From Bacteroidota bacterium (GTDB lineage Bacteria > Bacteroidota > Bacteroidia > NS11-12g > UBA9320), in the NCBI GenBank assembly GCA_947468275.1, contig CANIKO010000006.1:62001-126000 (forward strand): a DNA stretch of 64,000 bases. The letters run 5' to 3'. Both the position numbers and the translations under genes were made by a program. The notes beneath the pieces are model-generated. The model saw only the letters and a list, made by a program, of their open reading frames with translations, was not told the origin of the DNA and ran no database searches. Below, piece by piece: positions 54,743 through 63,609 of this stretch; position 1 is the stretch's first letter; each line of letters begins with the position of its first letter.

Positions 54743-54762
54743 AGATACCGAAGGAAAAGAAG

Positions 54763-54834
54763 CGGCTTCGGAGGGAATCGAACCCCCACCGTGAGTACCG
54801 GAAACTCAAGTTCTATCCATTAAACTACGAAGCC
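54763..54834 (-). tRNA. tRNA-Arg (anticodon CCG)
   Basis: A 72-nt cloverleaf: acceptor GGCTTCG/CGAAGCC with discriminator G, D arm with TAATGGATA, anticodon stem TGAGT/ACTCA with loop TTCCGGT (anticodon CCG, reading CGG), and T arm GGGGGTTCGATTCCCTC. CCA is not encoded. It is the first gene of a unit with selU and selD. Confidence 0.95.
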
Positions 54835-54846
54835 GTTTGTAAGCTG

Positions 54847-54876
54847 CAAAGTTAGGGTTTAAAAAATTCGTATCAA
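54847..54876 (-). promoter_or_regulatory. Promoter TTG-N19-TAACTTTG of tRNA-Arg/selU/selD
   Basis: On the minus strand a TTG (54874-54876) is 19 bases before the perfect -7 box TAACTTTG (54847-54854), whose end is 12 bases from the tRNA 5' end. No other promoter is seen before selU, so the unit is probably cotranscribed and the tRNA cut out. Confidence 0.75.
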
Positions 54877-55030
54877 ATGACTTTATAAAACTCCATTCTC
54901 CCGCACCGATTCATGTCCTCAAGAATCAGAACTTTAAGCCCAAAATTATTCTTTATCATTTTTTCACCTTTAAAAACTACATTTGATTCTTAAAAGAATT
55001 CCTAGGATGTATTTTGAAAATAACTATTCC

Positions 55031-55050
55031 GATTCGTGGGGACACGAATC
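55031..55050. repeat. Perfect hairpin GATTCGTG/CACGAATC
   Basis: An 8-bp perfect stem with a GGGA loop, 61 bp upstream of the T9SS gene at 55111. It has no T run, so it is not a standard terminator; it may be a structured leader or an operator. Confidence 0.55.
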
Positions 55051-55110
55051 AGGGCTGAGAAGCATCGAAACCCATAAGGTATTACTTACAAAATAATTAA
55101 TTATTAAAAC

Positions 55111-56697
55111 ATGAGGGCTATTTTATTGTGGGTATGGTTATTTTCTTTTGCTGCATCTTATGGGCAGAATACTTGGTTCAAGCACTTGCCGGGGTGGAGA
55201 GCTAAAAGTACTATAGTCATAAACGATACGCTATTAACCTGTGGGATGAATAGTTGGGATGATAAATTTGGTCACAAGCTCGGCACTTTTTTAACTTGGA
55301 ATAGTATTAAGGGAGATAGTATAGATTATTATAAAATTAGTTTAGATAGTTTGGAAAAGGATTCTTCCCGCTCTACTACAATTTCATATAAATATGCTTC
55401 ATCAGCATTAATAGGTGAACGGCCTTCATTTTTTTTGGCTTTAAGTAATGGAGATAAAAAGGAAAGGGCTTTTTTATTTACATTAGATAAATTTCATACT
55501 AATAATTATAAAATGAAAGAGCATACAATAGATACTTTCAATACCTATATCAATAACTTGGTTTACAATCCATCGTGTCATATTCTTTTTCTTCCTTATG
55601 TGCTATATACAAAACCACTAGAAACAGAAGTAAATACAATTATTTATAAAGAAAGGAATGGTATACGAGTGAAGATTAATGAAATCAATAATTCATCATC
55701 CTATAAGTATGAAACTACTTGTCACATAAAAAATGCTAAATCAGATAAGTCATTTTTCTTTTTAAAAAGGCAGATGTGGGACTATGCTGGTGCCCCAAGG
55801 ATGTGGGCCGATTATATTATTAAAATGGATACAAATGGAAATCAATTGTGGCAATGCTATCCTAATAACAGAGATAGTATAAATACTGAAGGCATGCAAA
55901 TGGTACAAAAACCTAACGGAAACCTATTAGTAAGTTGGTGTGATTATTGGTATAGACCTTATAAAAATATGATAGGTAGCCAACAGCCACAACTTAATCG
56001 CAGAAATACTGTTTGGTTTGCGGAAATTGATAGTTCAGGAAAAGTGCTCTGGCGGAAGAACATAAAAAATTATCTTAGTGGTAAAATAAAGGATACAACA
56101 CAAAGTTTGGAACATAATAAAGCAATAGTAACTAGGAATGGCGTTATTTGGACTGGAAATTACTCCTATTACTATAATCATAATTATTTATTAAAAACCG
56201 ATTTTGATGGCAACCCAATATGGTACAGAGAATATGAATTATATTCAAGTAATACAGCCGAACAAGAGTTTAAGCCTTATGATGTATCGGCAACATCAGA
56301 TGGAGGCTATGTTTTAACAGGCGAATACATAAGTGATAAAGGAAATATTTTTAAAAATGGCTGCCAGTTGGCTACTATTATTAAGGTAGATAGCTTTGGG
56401 TGCTTGGAGCCGGGCTGCCAAAAGGCGGATAGTGCTACTACCAAAATAAGCCTATTGCAAAAAAGTGGTTTTAAAATTTACCCAAATCCCAACTCCGGCA
56501 ACTTTACCATTGAAATAGAGAATCCTGCAAATGACGTATCCATTGAGGTTTTGGATATGATGGGAAAACATGTAGCCAACGTTGAAAGGGTTGAAAAAGT
56601 GAATAATTTAGACCTGGATATAGCCGATGGAATGTATTGGGTGAGGGTAAAAAATGGCGGAGCGTTCTATAATCAAAAGGTGAGTATTGTGAAGTAG
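55111..56697 (+). CDS. Secreted protein with T9SS sorting domain
   Basis: A 528-residue protein with signal peptide MRAILLWVWLFSFAASYG. The body is beta-rich, with repeats such as SFFFLKRQMWDYAGAPRM, IIKMDTNGNQLWQCYPNN, WFAEIDSSGKVLWRKNIKNY and LLKTDFDGNPIWYREYELYS; the xxDxxGNxxW units recall propeller blades of secreted T9SS proteins. Near the end is CQLATIIKVDSFGCLEPGC. The last 75 residues, from IYPNPNSGNFTI, are a type A sorting domain. No catalytic site is evident. Confidence 0.83.
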   Translation: MRAILLWVWLFSFAASYGQNTWFKHLPGWRAKSTIVINDTLLTCGMNSWDDKFGHKLGTFLTWNSIKGDSIDYYKISLDSLEKDSSRSTTISYKYASSALIGERPSFFLALSNGDKKERAFLFTLDKFHTNNYKMKEHTIDTFNTYINNLVYNPSCHILFLPYVLYTKPLETEVNTIIYKERNGIRVKINEINNSSSYKYETTCHIKNAKSDKSFFFLKRQMWDYAGAPRMWADYIIKMDTNGNQLWQCYPNNRDSINTEGMQMVQKPNGNLLVSWCDYWYRPYKNMIGSQQPQLNRRNTVWFAEIDSSGKVLWRKNIKNYLSGKIKDTTQSLEHNKAIVTRNGVIWTGNYSYYYNHNYLLKTDFDGNPIWYREYELYSSNTAEQEFKPYDVSATSDGGYVLTGEYISDKGNIFKNGCQLATIIKVDSFGCLEPGCQKADSATTKISLLQKSGFKIYPNPNSGNFTIEIENPANDVSIEVLDMMGKHVANVERVEKVNNLDLDIADGMYWVRVKNGGAFYNQKVSIVK

Positions 56698-56715
56698 TAT
56701 CTATAAATTCCTTCT

Positions 56716-56746
56716 TTGGGGGTTACAGGGCTTTGAATTACTTTTG
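56716..56746 (+). promoter_or_regulatory. Promoter TTG-N20-TACTTTTG of panD
   Basis: A TTG (56716-56718) lies 20 bases before the perfect -7 box TACTTTTG (56739-56746); the panD ATG is 12 bases downstream. Confidence 0.65.
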
Positions 56747-56758
56747 CAGCCTTAAACT

Positions 56759-57106
56759 ATGCAAATAGAAATATTAAAATCAAAGCTTCATAATGTTAAG
56801 GTTACCCAAACCGAATTGCATTATGTGGGAAGTTTAACCCTTGACGAAGACCTGATGGATGCTTCCAACCTTATTGAAAACGAAAAAGTGTTGGTGGTAA
56901 ATAATAACAATGGCGAACGTTTGGAAACCTATATTATCAAAGGAAAACGCGGAAGTAAAATTGTGTGCCTAAACGGTGCTGCTGCCCGCAAAGCGCAGGT
57001 TGGCGATATTATAATTGTTATATCCTTTGCCCACATGGATTTTGAAGAAGCCAAAACCTTTAAGCCTGCCTTGGCCTTTGTAAGTCCTGATAATTCTTTA
57101 CTTTAG
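56759..57106 (+). CDS. panD: Aspartate 1-decarboxylase PanD
   Basis: A 115-residue pyruvoyl enzyme that makes beta-alanine from aspartate for pantothenate. The self-cleavage site is Gly-Ser in [23 protein letters not shown]-like sequence precedes it and [19 protein letters not shown] follows, both as in the family. Its partner enzyme panC is about 20 kb away. It starts a likely operon with a flippase-like gene (3 bp) and rfaE2. Confidence 0.96.
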   Translation: MQIEILKSKLHNVKVTQTELHYVGSLTLDEDLMDASNLIENEKVLVVNNNNGERLETYIIKGKRGSKIVCLNGAAARKAQVGDIIIVISFAHMDFEEAKTFKPALAFVSPDNSLL

Positions 57107-57109
57107 TAT

Positions 57110-58120
57110 ATGGAGTTCAATCTGAAAAATGTTATAAAATTTGTGCTTTTCCTTGGTTTGGGATTGGCTCTTTTGGGTTGGGCATTCAAAAATATGGACC
57201 TTAAACAGATGTTTGAGGAAATAAAACATGCCAATTATTTATGGATTGCAGTTGCCATGCTTTGCGGTATTTTGGCTCACGCCAGCCGAGCCTTGCGCTG
57301 GAATTTGTTATTAAAACCATTGGGCTACCAGGCCAATAATTGGAATGCATTTTACGCCGTAATGATTGGCTATTTTTCAAATAATTTGGTACCTCGCTTG
57401 GGCGAAGTAACGCGTTGCGCAGCATTGGCCAAAACCGATAAAATACCGGTAGAAAAATTATTTGGAACTGTATTTATTGAGCGGGTGATTGATTTAATCA
57501 TCACGATGATTGTTACCGTTTTTATTTTCGTTTCCCAGTTTGATTTATTGAATGGTTTTTTGAACGATACCATTTACCCGATGCTGGGAAGCGGTTCGGC
57601 AAATGGCTCTTACTTTAAATATATAATTTTAGGAGTTTTGATCATTGGTGGTTTGGCAATTTTTATTATGCGAAACAAAATCAAAAATCTCACCCTTTAT
57701 AAAAAAGCTGCCAATATTGCTTTAGGATTTATGGATGGAATTAAAAGTGTCCTTAAATTGGAAAAACCTTTACTATTTATCGCCCATTCTATTTTTATCT
57801 GGAGCATGTATTTTGCCATGGCTTATTTTACTTTTTTCTCTTATCAGCCCACAGCACATTTAGGATATCAGGCGGGATTGATTGTTTTATTTTTAGGAAC
57901 AGTAGCCATTATTCTTCCGGTTCCGGGAGGTATTGGGGTATATCATAATTTGGTAGGTTTAGGATTGGTGTTGTTTGGGGTAACAGAAAAAGAAGGCATA
58001 ACCTACGCCACTATTAGTCACGCTTCGCAAATGATTATGATTTTTGTGGTGGGATTAATAAGCATGGTTTTAATAAGCAATAAGCTTCGCAAACGCATTA
58101 CGGCTGATGACGTTTTATAA
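57110..58120 (+). CDS. Flippase-like/LPG synthase transmembrane domain protein (UPF0104)
   Basis: A 336-residue polytopic inner-membrane protein with about eight helices. ASRALRWNLLLKPLGY, GYFSNNLVPRLGEVTRCAAL, FGTVFIERVIDLI and LPVPGGIGVYHNLVG are hallmarks of the lysylphosphatidylglycerol synthase transmembrane/UPF0104 family. There is no C-terminal aminoacyl-transfer domain, so it probably moves a lipid. The next gene overlaps it by 14 bp, suggesting a tie to LPS core sugar. Confidence 0.88.
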   Translation: MEFNLKNVIKFVLFLGLGLALLGWAFKNMDLKQMFEEIKHANYLWIAVAMLCGILAHASRALRWNLLLKPLGYQANNWNAFYAVMIGYFSNNLVPRLGEVTRCAALAKTDKIPVEKLFGTVFIERVIDLIITMIVTVFIFVSQFDLLNGFLNDTIYPMLGSGSANGSYFKYIILGVLIIGGLAIFIMRNKIKNLTLYKKAANIALGFMDGIKSVLKLEKPLLFIAHSIFIWSMYFAMAYFTFFSYQPTAHLGYQAGLIVLFLGTVAIILPVPGGIGVYHNLVGLGLVLFGVTEKEGITYATISHASQMIMIFVVGLISMVLISNKLRKRITADDVL

Positions 58121-58589
58121 ATTAAAAATAGTAAGTCTTGAGGCTTTATCCGTTTTAAGAAAAACATGGAAGGAAGCAGGAGAAACTGTTGTTTTCACCA
58201 ATGGGTGTTTTGATATATTGCACCGCGGCCATGTGGATTATTTAAATAAAGCAGCAGTATTAGGTACCAAACTAGTCGTTGCCGTAAATTCTGATAGCTC
58301 TATTTCAACCATCAAAAGCCCAACACGCCCTATTCAGGATGAAATTTCAAGGTCTGAAATAATGGCTTCATTGGGTTGTATAGATGCTGTAATTCTTTTT
58401 GATGAGGATACCCCTTACGAACTAATAAAAACATTGGTTCCTGATATTTTGGTAAAAGGTGCTGATTATAAACCCGAAGAAATTGTAGGCTATGATATAG
58501 TAACAGGTAATGGAGGCAAAGTATTAACCATTGATTTTTTACCTGGATATTCCACCAGTTTAATTGAGAAAAAAATTAAAGAAGGGTAG
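58107..58589 (+). CDS. rfaE2: D-glycero-beta-D-manno-heptose 1-phosphate adenylyltransferase
   Basis: A 160-residue nucleotidyltransferase equal to the C-terminal domain of HldE. VVFTNGCFDILHRGHVDYLN has the HxGH motif (His39-His42), then GTKLVVAVNSDSSISTIKSP and the conserved KGADYKPEEIVGYDIV. It makes ADP-heptose for the LPS core. The kinase half (rfaE1) is separate and not in this window. It overlaps the flippase-like gene by 14 bp. Confidence 0.95.
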   Translation: MTFYKLKIVSLEALSVLRKTWKEAGETVVFTNGCFDILHRGHVDYLNKAAVLGTKLVVAVNSDSSISTIKSPTRPIQDEISRSEIMASLGCIDAVILFDEDTPYELIKTLVPDILVKGADYKPEEIVGYDIVTGNGGKVLTIDFLPGYSTSLIEKKIKEG

Positions 58590-58681
58590 GTAAAAGAAAT
58601 GTAATTCCTTGTCATTGGCGTCTCTTATAACTAATGTCTGTATATCTGTAATCTTATCACATATCTATCAATCTAATATCT

Positions 58682-58689
58682 TAATTTTG
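58682..58689 (+). promoter_or_regulatory. metK promoter -7 element TAATTTTG
   Basis: Perfect TAnnTTTG match 18 bases before the metK ATG. No SAM-riboswitch structure fits in so short a leader. Confidence 0.55.
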
Positions 58690-58707
58690 CACTCTTTATA
58701 AAAAAAC

Positions 58708-59991
58708 ATGTCATATTTATTTACATCTGAATCTGTTTCTGAAGGTCATCCTGATAAAGTAGCCGACCAAATTTCTGACGCTTTAATTGATAATTTTTTG
58801 GCTTGGGATCCTGAATCCAAAGTAGCTTGTGAAACTCTTGTTACCACAGGGTTGGTAGTTTTGGCCGGTGAAGTAAAAACTAACACATATCTCGATGTTC
58901 AAAAAATAGCAAGAGAAGTAGTTCGCAAAATTGGGTATACCAAATCTGAATATATGTTTGAAGCTAATTCATGTGGCGTAATTTCCGCTATTCATGATCA
59001 GTCTGCCGATATTAATCAAGGCGTTGACAGAGTAGTTGCCAATCAAGATTTTGAATCAAAGGCAAATGCACAAGGTGCCGGCGACCAAGGAATGATGTTT
59101 GGTTATGCTACAAAGGAAACAGAAAATTACATGCCTTTAGCCTTAGATTTGGCGCATAAAGTATTACAGGAATTATCTTTTATACGTAATAATGAACCAA
59201 ATTTAATTCCTTATTTACGTCCAGATGCCAAATCACAAGTTACCATTGAATATTCTGATGAAAACGTTCCTCAACGAATTGATTCCATTGTGGTATCAAC
59301 CCAACACGATGATTTTGATGACGAACAAAAAATGCTTGCTAAGATAAAAACGGATGTCATTAATATTGTCATCCCAAGAGTTAAAGCAAAATTAAAACAT
59401 GAATTACAAGCACTTTTTACTGATAAAATCACCTACCATATTAACCCTACTGGAAAATTTGTAATTGGTGGTCCACACGGTGATACTGGTTTAACCGGTC
59501 GCAAAATTATTGTAGATACTTATGGTGGAAAAGGCGCTCATGGTGGTGGAGCTTTTTCAGGAAAAGATCCTTCAAAAGTAGACCGCTCAGCCGCATATGC
59601 TACCCGTCATATTGCTAAAAATATGGTGGCAGCAGGTTTATGTGATGAGGTTTTAGTTCAAATATCCTATGCAATTGGTGTTGCTAAACCTTGCGGATTG
59701 TATATTAATACCAATGGTACTGCTAAAGTTAGTATGCATGATGGCGAAATTGCCAAAGTAATTGAAGGCCTTTTTGATATGCGTCCTTACGCTATTGAAA
59801 GTCGTTTAAAACTGAGAAATCCTATTTATTCTGAAACCGCAGCATACGGTCACATGGGTAGGACTAATGAAACTATTGAAAAAACCTTTATTAGCCCTGA
59901 TGGACAAACCAAAAAACTAATTGTAGAATTGTTTACCTGGGAAAAATTGGATTACACAGATAAAATAAAAGAAGCATTCAAGTTGAAATAA
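58708..59991 (+). CDS. metK: S-adenosylmethionine synthase
   Basis: A 427-residue enzyme that makes SAM from methionine and [23 protein letters not shown] opens the ATP site; [13 protein letters not shown] and [20 protein letters not shown], then [19 protein letters not shown] complete the signature motifs, with Asp and Lys for Mg2+ and K+. The length is slightly above E. coli MetK. It ends 34 bp before glmS. Confidence 0.98.
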   Translation: MSYLFTSESVSEGHPDKVADQISDALIDNFLAWDPESKVACETLVTTGLVVLAGEVKTNTYLDVQKIAREVVRKIGYTKSEYMFEANSCGVISAIHDQSADINQGVDRVVANQDFESKANAQGAGDQGMMFGYATKETENYMPLALDLAHKVLQELSFIRNNEPNLIPYLRPDAKSQVTIEYSDENVPQRIDSIVVSTQHDDFDDEQKMLAKIKTDVINIVIPRVKAKLKHELQALFTDKITYHINPTGKFVIGGPHGDTGLTGRKIIVDTYGGKGAHGGGAFSGKDPSKVDRSAAYATRHIAKNMVAAGLCDEVLVQISYAIGVAKPCGLYINTNGTAKVSMHDGEIAKVIEGLFDMRPYAIESRLKLRNPIYSETAAYGHMGRTNETIEKTFISPDGQTKKLIVELFTWEKLDYTDKIKEAFKLK

Positions 59992-60025
59992 TTATAACTT
60001 TACATTTCAAACTAAACAATAATTT

Positions 60026-61870
60026 ATGTGTGGAATAGTAGCGTATATAGGACCTAACCAAGCTTACAATTTTTTAATTCAGGGTCTTAAAAGATTAGAA
60101 TACCGCGGATACGACAGTGCTGGAATAGCCTTGCTCGACGGGGATATGAAAGTATATAAAGAACATGGCAAAGTTCAGGATTTAGAGAATAAAATTGGCA
60201 ACCAAAATATAGAAGGAACAAAAGGAATAGGCCACACTCGCTGGGCCACTCATGGTGAACCCAATCAAAAAAACGCACATCCTCATTTATCTCAATCTGG
60301 CAATTTAGCAGTCATACATAATGGTATTATTGAAAATTATGCAACACTGAAAGAAGCCCTTATAAAAACCGGTCATATTTTTATAAGCGATACCGATACT
60401 GAAGTATTGATTCATTTAATTGAAGAGATACGAGATCACGAAAAATGCTCCTTATTCGAAGCCGTTCGTCTGGCATTGAACCAAGTTGTTGGAGCTTATG
60501 CAATTGTTATCTTATCAAAAAACGACCCCGATGTATTGATTGGTGCCCGCAAAGGAAGCCCTTTAGTTTTAGGAATTGGCGAAAATCCAGGCGAATATTT
60601 CATGGCAAGTGATGCTACACCAATCGTTGAATACACACGCAAGGTTAGTTATTTAGAAGATAATGAGATAGCCGTAATAACTAACGGTGAATTGATAGTA
60701 AAAACAATTGCCAACGTAAAAAAGACACCATTTATACAGCAATTAGAAATCAGTTTAGACGCCATTGAAAAAGGGGGTTATGAGCATTTCATGCTTAAAG
60801 AAATTTTTGAACAACCAAAATCCATTCTCGATAGTTTCAGAGGAAGAATAGATTCAAATACTTTGCAAATAGAAATGCGAAGCTTGAATGAATTTGAAAA
60901 TAAAATTAAGAACCTTAAGCGTATAATTATTATTGGCTGCGGGACTTCATGGCATGCTGGTTTAGTTGGCGAATATTTATTTGAAGATTTTGCACGAATA
61001 CCCGTAGAGGTTGAGTACGCTTCTGAATTTAGATACCGGAATCCAATTTTATATTCCGATGATTTGGTAATTGCAATTTCCCAATCCGGCGAAACAGCCG
61101 ATACGCTTGCGGCACTTGAATTAGCCAAAAAAGCAGGAGCAACTATTTTTGGAGTGTGTAATGTGGTGGGGTCATCTATTCCACGCATGACAGATGCCGG
61201 GGCTTATACCCATGCCGGTCCTGAAATTGGAGTAGCTTCTACCAAAGCGTTTACGGCCCAAGTTACCGTTCTTACTCTTTTAGCATTGGGTTTTGCCCAA
61301 CGTCGTGGCACTATTTCTGATTCTAAATTACGGTCTATTTTACAAGAATTGGAACGCATTCCTGCTAAAGTTGAAAAAGTGCTTAAATCTTGCCAAGACA
61401 GTGTTTTGGCAATAGCAAAAGAATATAGTAATGTTTCAAATTTTCTTTATTTAGGAAGAGGTTATAATTTTCCGGTGGCATTGGAAGGTGCTTTAAAGCT
61501 TAAAGAAATATCATACATACATGCCGAAGGTTATCCTGCTGCAGAAATGAAGCATGGCCCAATTGCATTAATTGATGCTGAAATGCCAGTAGTCGTTATT
61601 GCGACTCAAAATGATATCTACGAAAAAGTATTAAGTAATATTCAGGAAGTAAAAGCGCGTAAAGGGAGATTAATTGCCATTGTTACCGAAGGTGATACCA
61701 AGGTTAAAGAATTGGCTGAGCATATTATTGAAATACCTGAAACAGAAGATGCTTTGGTTCCATTATTAAGTACCTTACCACTTCAATTATTATCTTATCA
61801 AATAGCTGTTATGCGCGGTTGCAATGTTGACCAACCACGGAATTTGGCCAAGTCGGTTACGGTGGAATAA
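60026..61870 (+). CDS. glmS: Glutamine-fructose-6-phosphate aminotransferase GlmS
   Basis: A 614-residue enzyme that makes glucosamine 6-phosphate for peptidoglycan and LPS. The N-terminal nucleophile Cys follows the initiator Met (MCGIVAYIG), and GIGHTRWATHGEPNQKNAHP completes the glutaminase domain (to about 220). Two SIS domains follow: CGTSWHAGLVGEYLFEDFAR with ISQSGETADTLAALE, and YLGRGYNFPVALEGALKLKE with HAEGYPAAEMKHGP. The C-terminal NLAKSVTVE is as expected. No glmS ribozyme can fit in the short upstream gap. Confidence 0.98.
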   Translation: MCGIVAYIGPNQAYNFLIQGLKRLEYRGYDSAGIALLDGDMKVYKEHGKVQDLENKIGNQNIEGTKGIGHTRWATHGEPNQKNAHPHLSQSGNLAVIHNGIIENYATLKEALIKTGHIFISDTDTEVLIHLIEEIRDHEKCSLFEAVRLALNQVVGAYAIVILSKNDPDVLIGARKGSPLVLGIGENPGEYFMASDATPIVEYTRKVSYLEDNEIAVITNGELIVKTIANVKKTPFIQQLEISLDAIEKGGYEHFMLKEIFEQPKSILDSFRGRIDSNTLQIEMRSLNEFENKIKNLKRIIIIGCGTSWHAGLVGEYLFEDFARIPVEVEYASEFRYRNPILYSDDLVIAISQSGETADTLAALELAKKAGATIFGVCNVVGSSIPRMTDAGAYTHAGPEIGVASTKAFTAQVTVLTLLALGFAQRRGTISDSKLRSILQELERIPAKVEKVLKSCQDSVLAIAKEYSNVSNFLYLGRGYNFPVALEGALKLKEISYIHAEGYPAAEMKHGPIALIDAEMPVVVIATQNDIYEKVLSNIQEVKARKGRLIAIVTEGDTKVKELAEHIIEIPETEDALVPLLSTLPLQLLSYQIAVMRGCNVDQPRNLAKSVTVE

Positions 61871-61876
61871 CCAACC

Positions 61877-61892
61877 AACGGTTTATACCGTT
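61877..61892. repeat. Short hairpin after glmS
   Basis: AACGGT and ACCGTT pair around TTAT, seven bases after the glmS stop. There is no direct T run, so it may be a weak terminator or a relative of the AACGGTT hairpin at 14235. Confidence 0.45.
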
Positions 61893-62054
61893 TACTATTA
61901 AATCAAATTTCTTTTTCTTTTTTTAGGCTCAATTATGTAGCCATAAATAGACAATATCAGCCGTTCTAAATTTGGCGTATAAAATTAATCTGCAGATTTT
62001 AAGCGATTTAATAGAAACTAAATACTACGGATTTTTATTTGAGTAATACAAGAA

Positions 62055-62060
62055 AGGAGG
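62055..62060 (+). promoter_or_regulatory. Strong Shine-Dalgarno AGGAGG
   Basis: AGGAGG nine bases before the ATG at 62070. Such a perfect SD stands out because most starts in this window have none. Confidence 0.8.
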
Positions 62061-62069
62061 AAACAAATT

Positions 62070-62990
62070 ATGCAACTCATTACTCAAAACCCATTTAGTA
62101 AGGCTAAAATAGTAGCCTTATTCGTAGTCATCTTTAGTGTGACAAGTGCCATTGCCGGTCCTAACCATAATCAGGGCTCATCGCTTCGGTTATTACTTCC
62201 GCCAACAGGCGAACATACCATTTTGATTGACAACATACCTTACACCGGAGTTTATAATAATTTTAAACTCGACAATCTACATCAGGGGAACCACAGACTA
62301 AAAATTGTTCAACTGATAATGAACCGCAGAGGTTATGTCGTGAACAAAATGGTGCTCTATCAAGGAATAGTTTTTATACCAAGAAATGCGAAAGTTTGGG
62401 CATCAGTTAGTAACAACGGTTGTTTTACAATTGAAAGAACTTATTGCAGAGATAATTATAGCGGAGGGGGAAATAACCAAAACAGACGTTATGACAACCG
62501 AGATTATCACAACAACAGCAACTATGACCAAAGAAGGGAAGACCAAGATGAACGACATGATGATTACTATGATGACGATTGGTATGGATACAATAACCAA
62601 AACAGCGGAAACAGAGATGTAAACTATGGACACAATGATGACCAACAGTATTCAAATAACCGAAACAGTGACCAGCAGAATACAATAAACTATAACCAAC
62701 GCAGTGATGAAACCTTAGCCCTTACTTTAAATGCTATAAAAAAACAATCCTTTGATACCGAACGATTGAAAATAGCAAAGAATACCATAGTTCAAGGAAA
62801 CATGCTAAGTAGCGAAGTTTCTGAAATCACCAAACTATTCTCTTTTGAATCCACTCGATTGGAGTTTGCCAAATATGCCTATACTTATACTACCGATAAA
62901 AAAAATTACGTTATAGTACAAGACGCCTTTCAGTTTAGTAGCAGCACATCCGAATTACAGGACTATATAACCCAAGTGGGTAAACGTTAA
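62070..62990 (+). CDS. DUF4476 exported protein with Asn/Asp/Tyr-rich linker
   Basis: A 306-residue protein. A signal-like stretch (KAKIVALFVVIFSVTSAIAG) is followed by a beta domain (SSLRLLLPPTGEHTILIDNI), a low-complexity linker (about 128-212) rich in Asn, Asp, Arg, Tyr and Gly, and a DUF4476 helical domain from IKKQSFDTERLKIAKNTIVQ to AFQFSSSTSELQDYI. The start has a strong Shine-Dalgarno AGGAGG (62055-62060), nine bases before the ATG, unusual here. A terminator follows. Function unknown. Confidence 0.85.
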   Translation: MQLITQNPFSKAKIVALFVVIFSVTSAIAGPNHNQGSSLRLLLPPTGEHTILIDNIPYTGVYNNFKLDNLHQGNHRLKIVQLIMNRRGYVVNKMVLYQGIVFIPRNAKVWASVSNNGCFTIERTYCRDNYSGGGNNQNRRYDNRDYHNNSNYDQRREDQDERHDDYYDDDWYGYNNQNSGNRDVNYGHNDDQQYSNNRNSDQQNTINYNQRSDETLALTLNAIKKQSFDTERLKIAKNTIVQGNMLSSEVSEITKLFSFESTRLEFAKYAYTYTTDKKNYVIVQDAFQFSSSTSELQDYITQVGKR

Positions 62991-62994
62991 AAAC

Positions 62995-63027
62995 AAAAAA
63001 GCCGTTCCTTGGAGGAGCGGCTTTTTT
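62995..63027 (+). terminator. Intrinsic terminator
   Basis: AAAAAGCCGTTCC pairs with GGAGCGGCTTTTT (13 bp, one G-T) around a short loop, followed by T. It ends the DUF4476 gene. Confidence 0.92.
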
Positions 63028-63167
63028 ATGGTATTTTAACCTTGCTATAGCTCTCATCTTTCAATCCATTTTATATTATGCCTCCGGCAATTTTAGGCAA
63101 GATTCCATATTTTTCTCCATTGCAAGAGGCAAGCCAGAGCTGAAGATACTAATTTTAGAATATCTTA

Positions 63168-63221
63168 TTTTGCGATAAATTTATTAAACATATTTTTGCG
63201 ATATGCTTTATAAAACATATT
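63168..63221 (+). repeat. Tandem ~27-bp repeat at the ModE-like promoter
   Basis: TTTTGCGATAAATTTATTAA with AACATATT (63168-63193) is followed at once by TTTTGCGATATGCTTTATAA with AACATATT (63194-63221). The second unit ends one base before the ATG and the junction holds the -7 box TATTTTTG (63191-63198). Likely a paired operator for the gene's own product. Confidence 0.75.
63191..63198 (+). promoter_or_regulatory. Promoter -7 element TATTTTTG
   Basis: Perfect TAnnTTTG match 24 bases before the ATG at 63223, embedded in the tandem repeat, so a bound regulator would block it. Confidence 0.55.
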
Positions 63222-63222
63222 G

Positions 63223-63570
63223 ATGGTAAAGAATATTAAATACAATGTAAGTTTTAGGGTTTGGATTTATTCAGGAGAAAACAAGTTTCTTGGCATCGGT
63301 CGTGTTGAATTGCTTGAAAGAATAAAAGCTACCGGTTCTATTTCTAACGCAGCTAAAGAAATGAAAATGTCGTATCGCCAAGCATGGCAAATGGTTACTG
63401 AAATGAATCAGCGTTCGAACTATCCTTTAGTTGAGAAACAGCTTGGAGGGAAAGGTGGCGGGGGCACAATCATTACCCCTGCGGGTATAAAAGCCATTGA
63501 AACATTCCATGAATTGGAAAATAAAGTTAGACTTTTCATAGAAAATGAAACTGAAAAATTTAATCTATAA
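63223..63570 (+). CDS. ModE-type winged-helix regulator (DNA-binding domain only)
   Basis: A 115-residue protein equal to the N-terminal domain of ModE. After FRVWIYSGENKFLGIGRVEL come LLERIKATGSISNAAKEMKM, SYRQAWQMVTEMNQ and the near-invariant PLVEKQLGGKGGGGTIITPA, where GGKGGGG is the wing. The molybdate-binding MOP domains are absent, so how it senses a ligand is unclear. I start it at the ATG at 63223; the preceding TTG lies in the repeat. A TonB-dependent receptor gene begins 39 bp after its stop. Confidence 0.92.
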   Translation: MVKNIKYNVSFRVWIYSGENKFLGIGRVELLERIKATGSISNAAKEMKMSYRQAWQMVTEMNQRSNYPLVEKQLGGKGGGGTIITPAGIKAIETFHELENKVRLFIENETEKFNL

Positions 63571-63609
63571 TATTTTTTACTACCGCTATACATTTACAAA
63601 CCCATCGAA

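Noticed and set aside
58590-58707. SAM riboswitch upstream of metK
   Set aside because: The gap is 118 bp with a -7 box 18 bases before the start; no multi-helix structure fits in the leader.
59992-60025. glmS ribozyme upstream of glmS
   Set aside because: Only 34 bases separate metK from glmS, far too short for the ribozyme, which is also not expected in this phylum.
62403-62685. Minus-strand ORFs opposite the DUF4476 linker
   Set aside because: They are shadows of the low-complexity Asn/Asp/Tyr-rich region, giving runs of Val/Ile or His/Cys.
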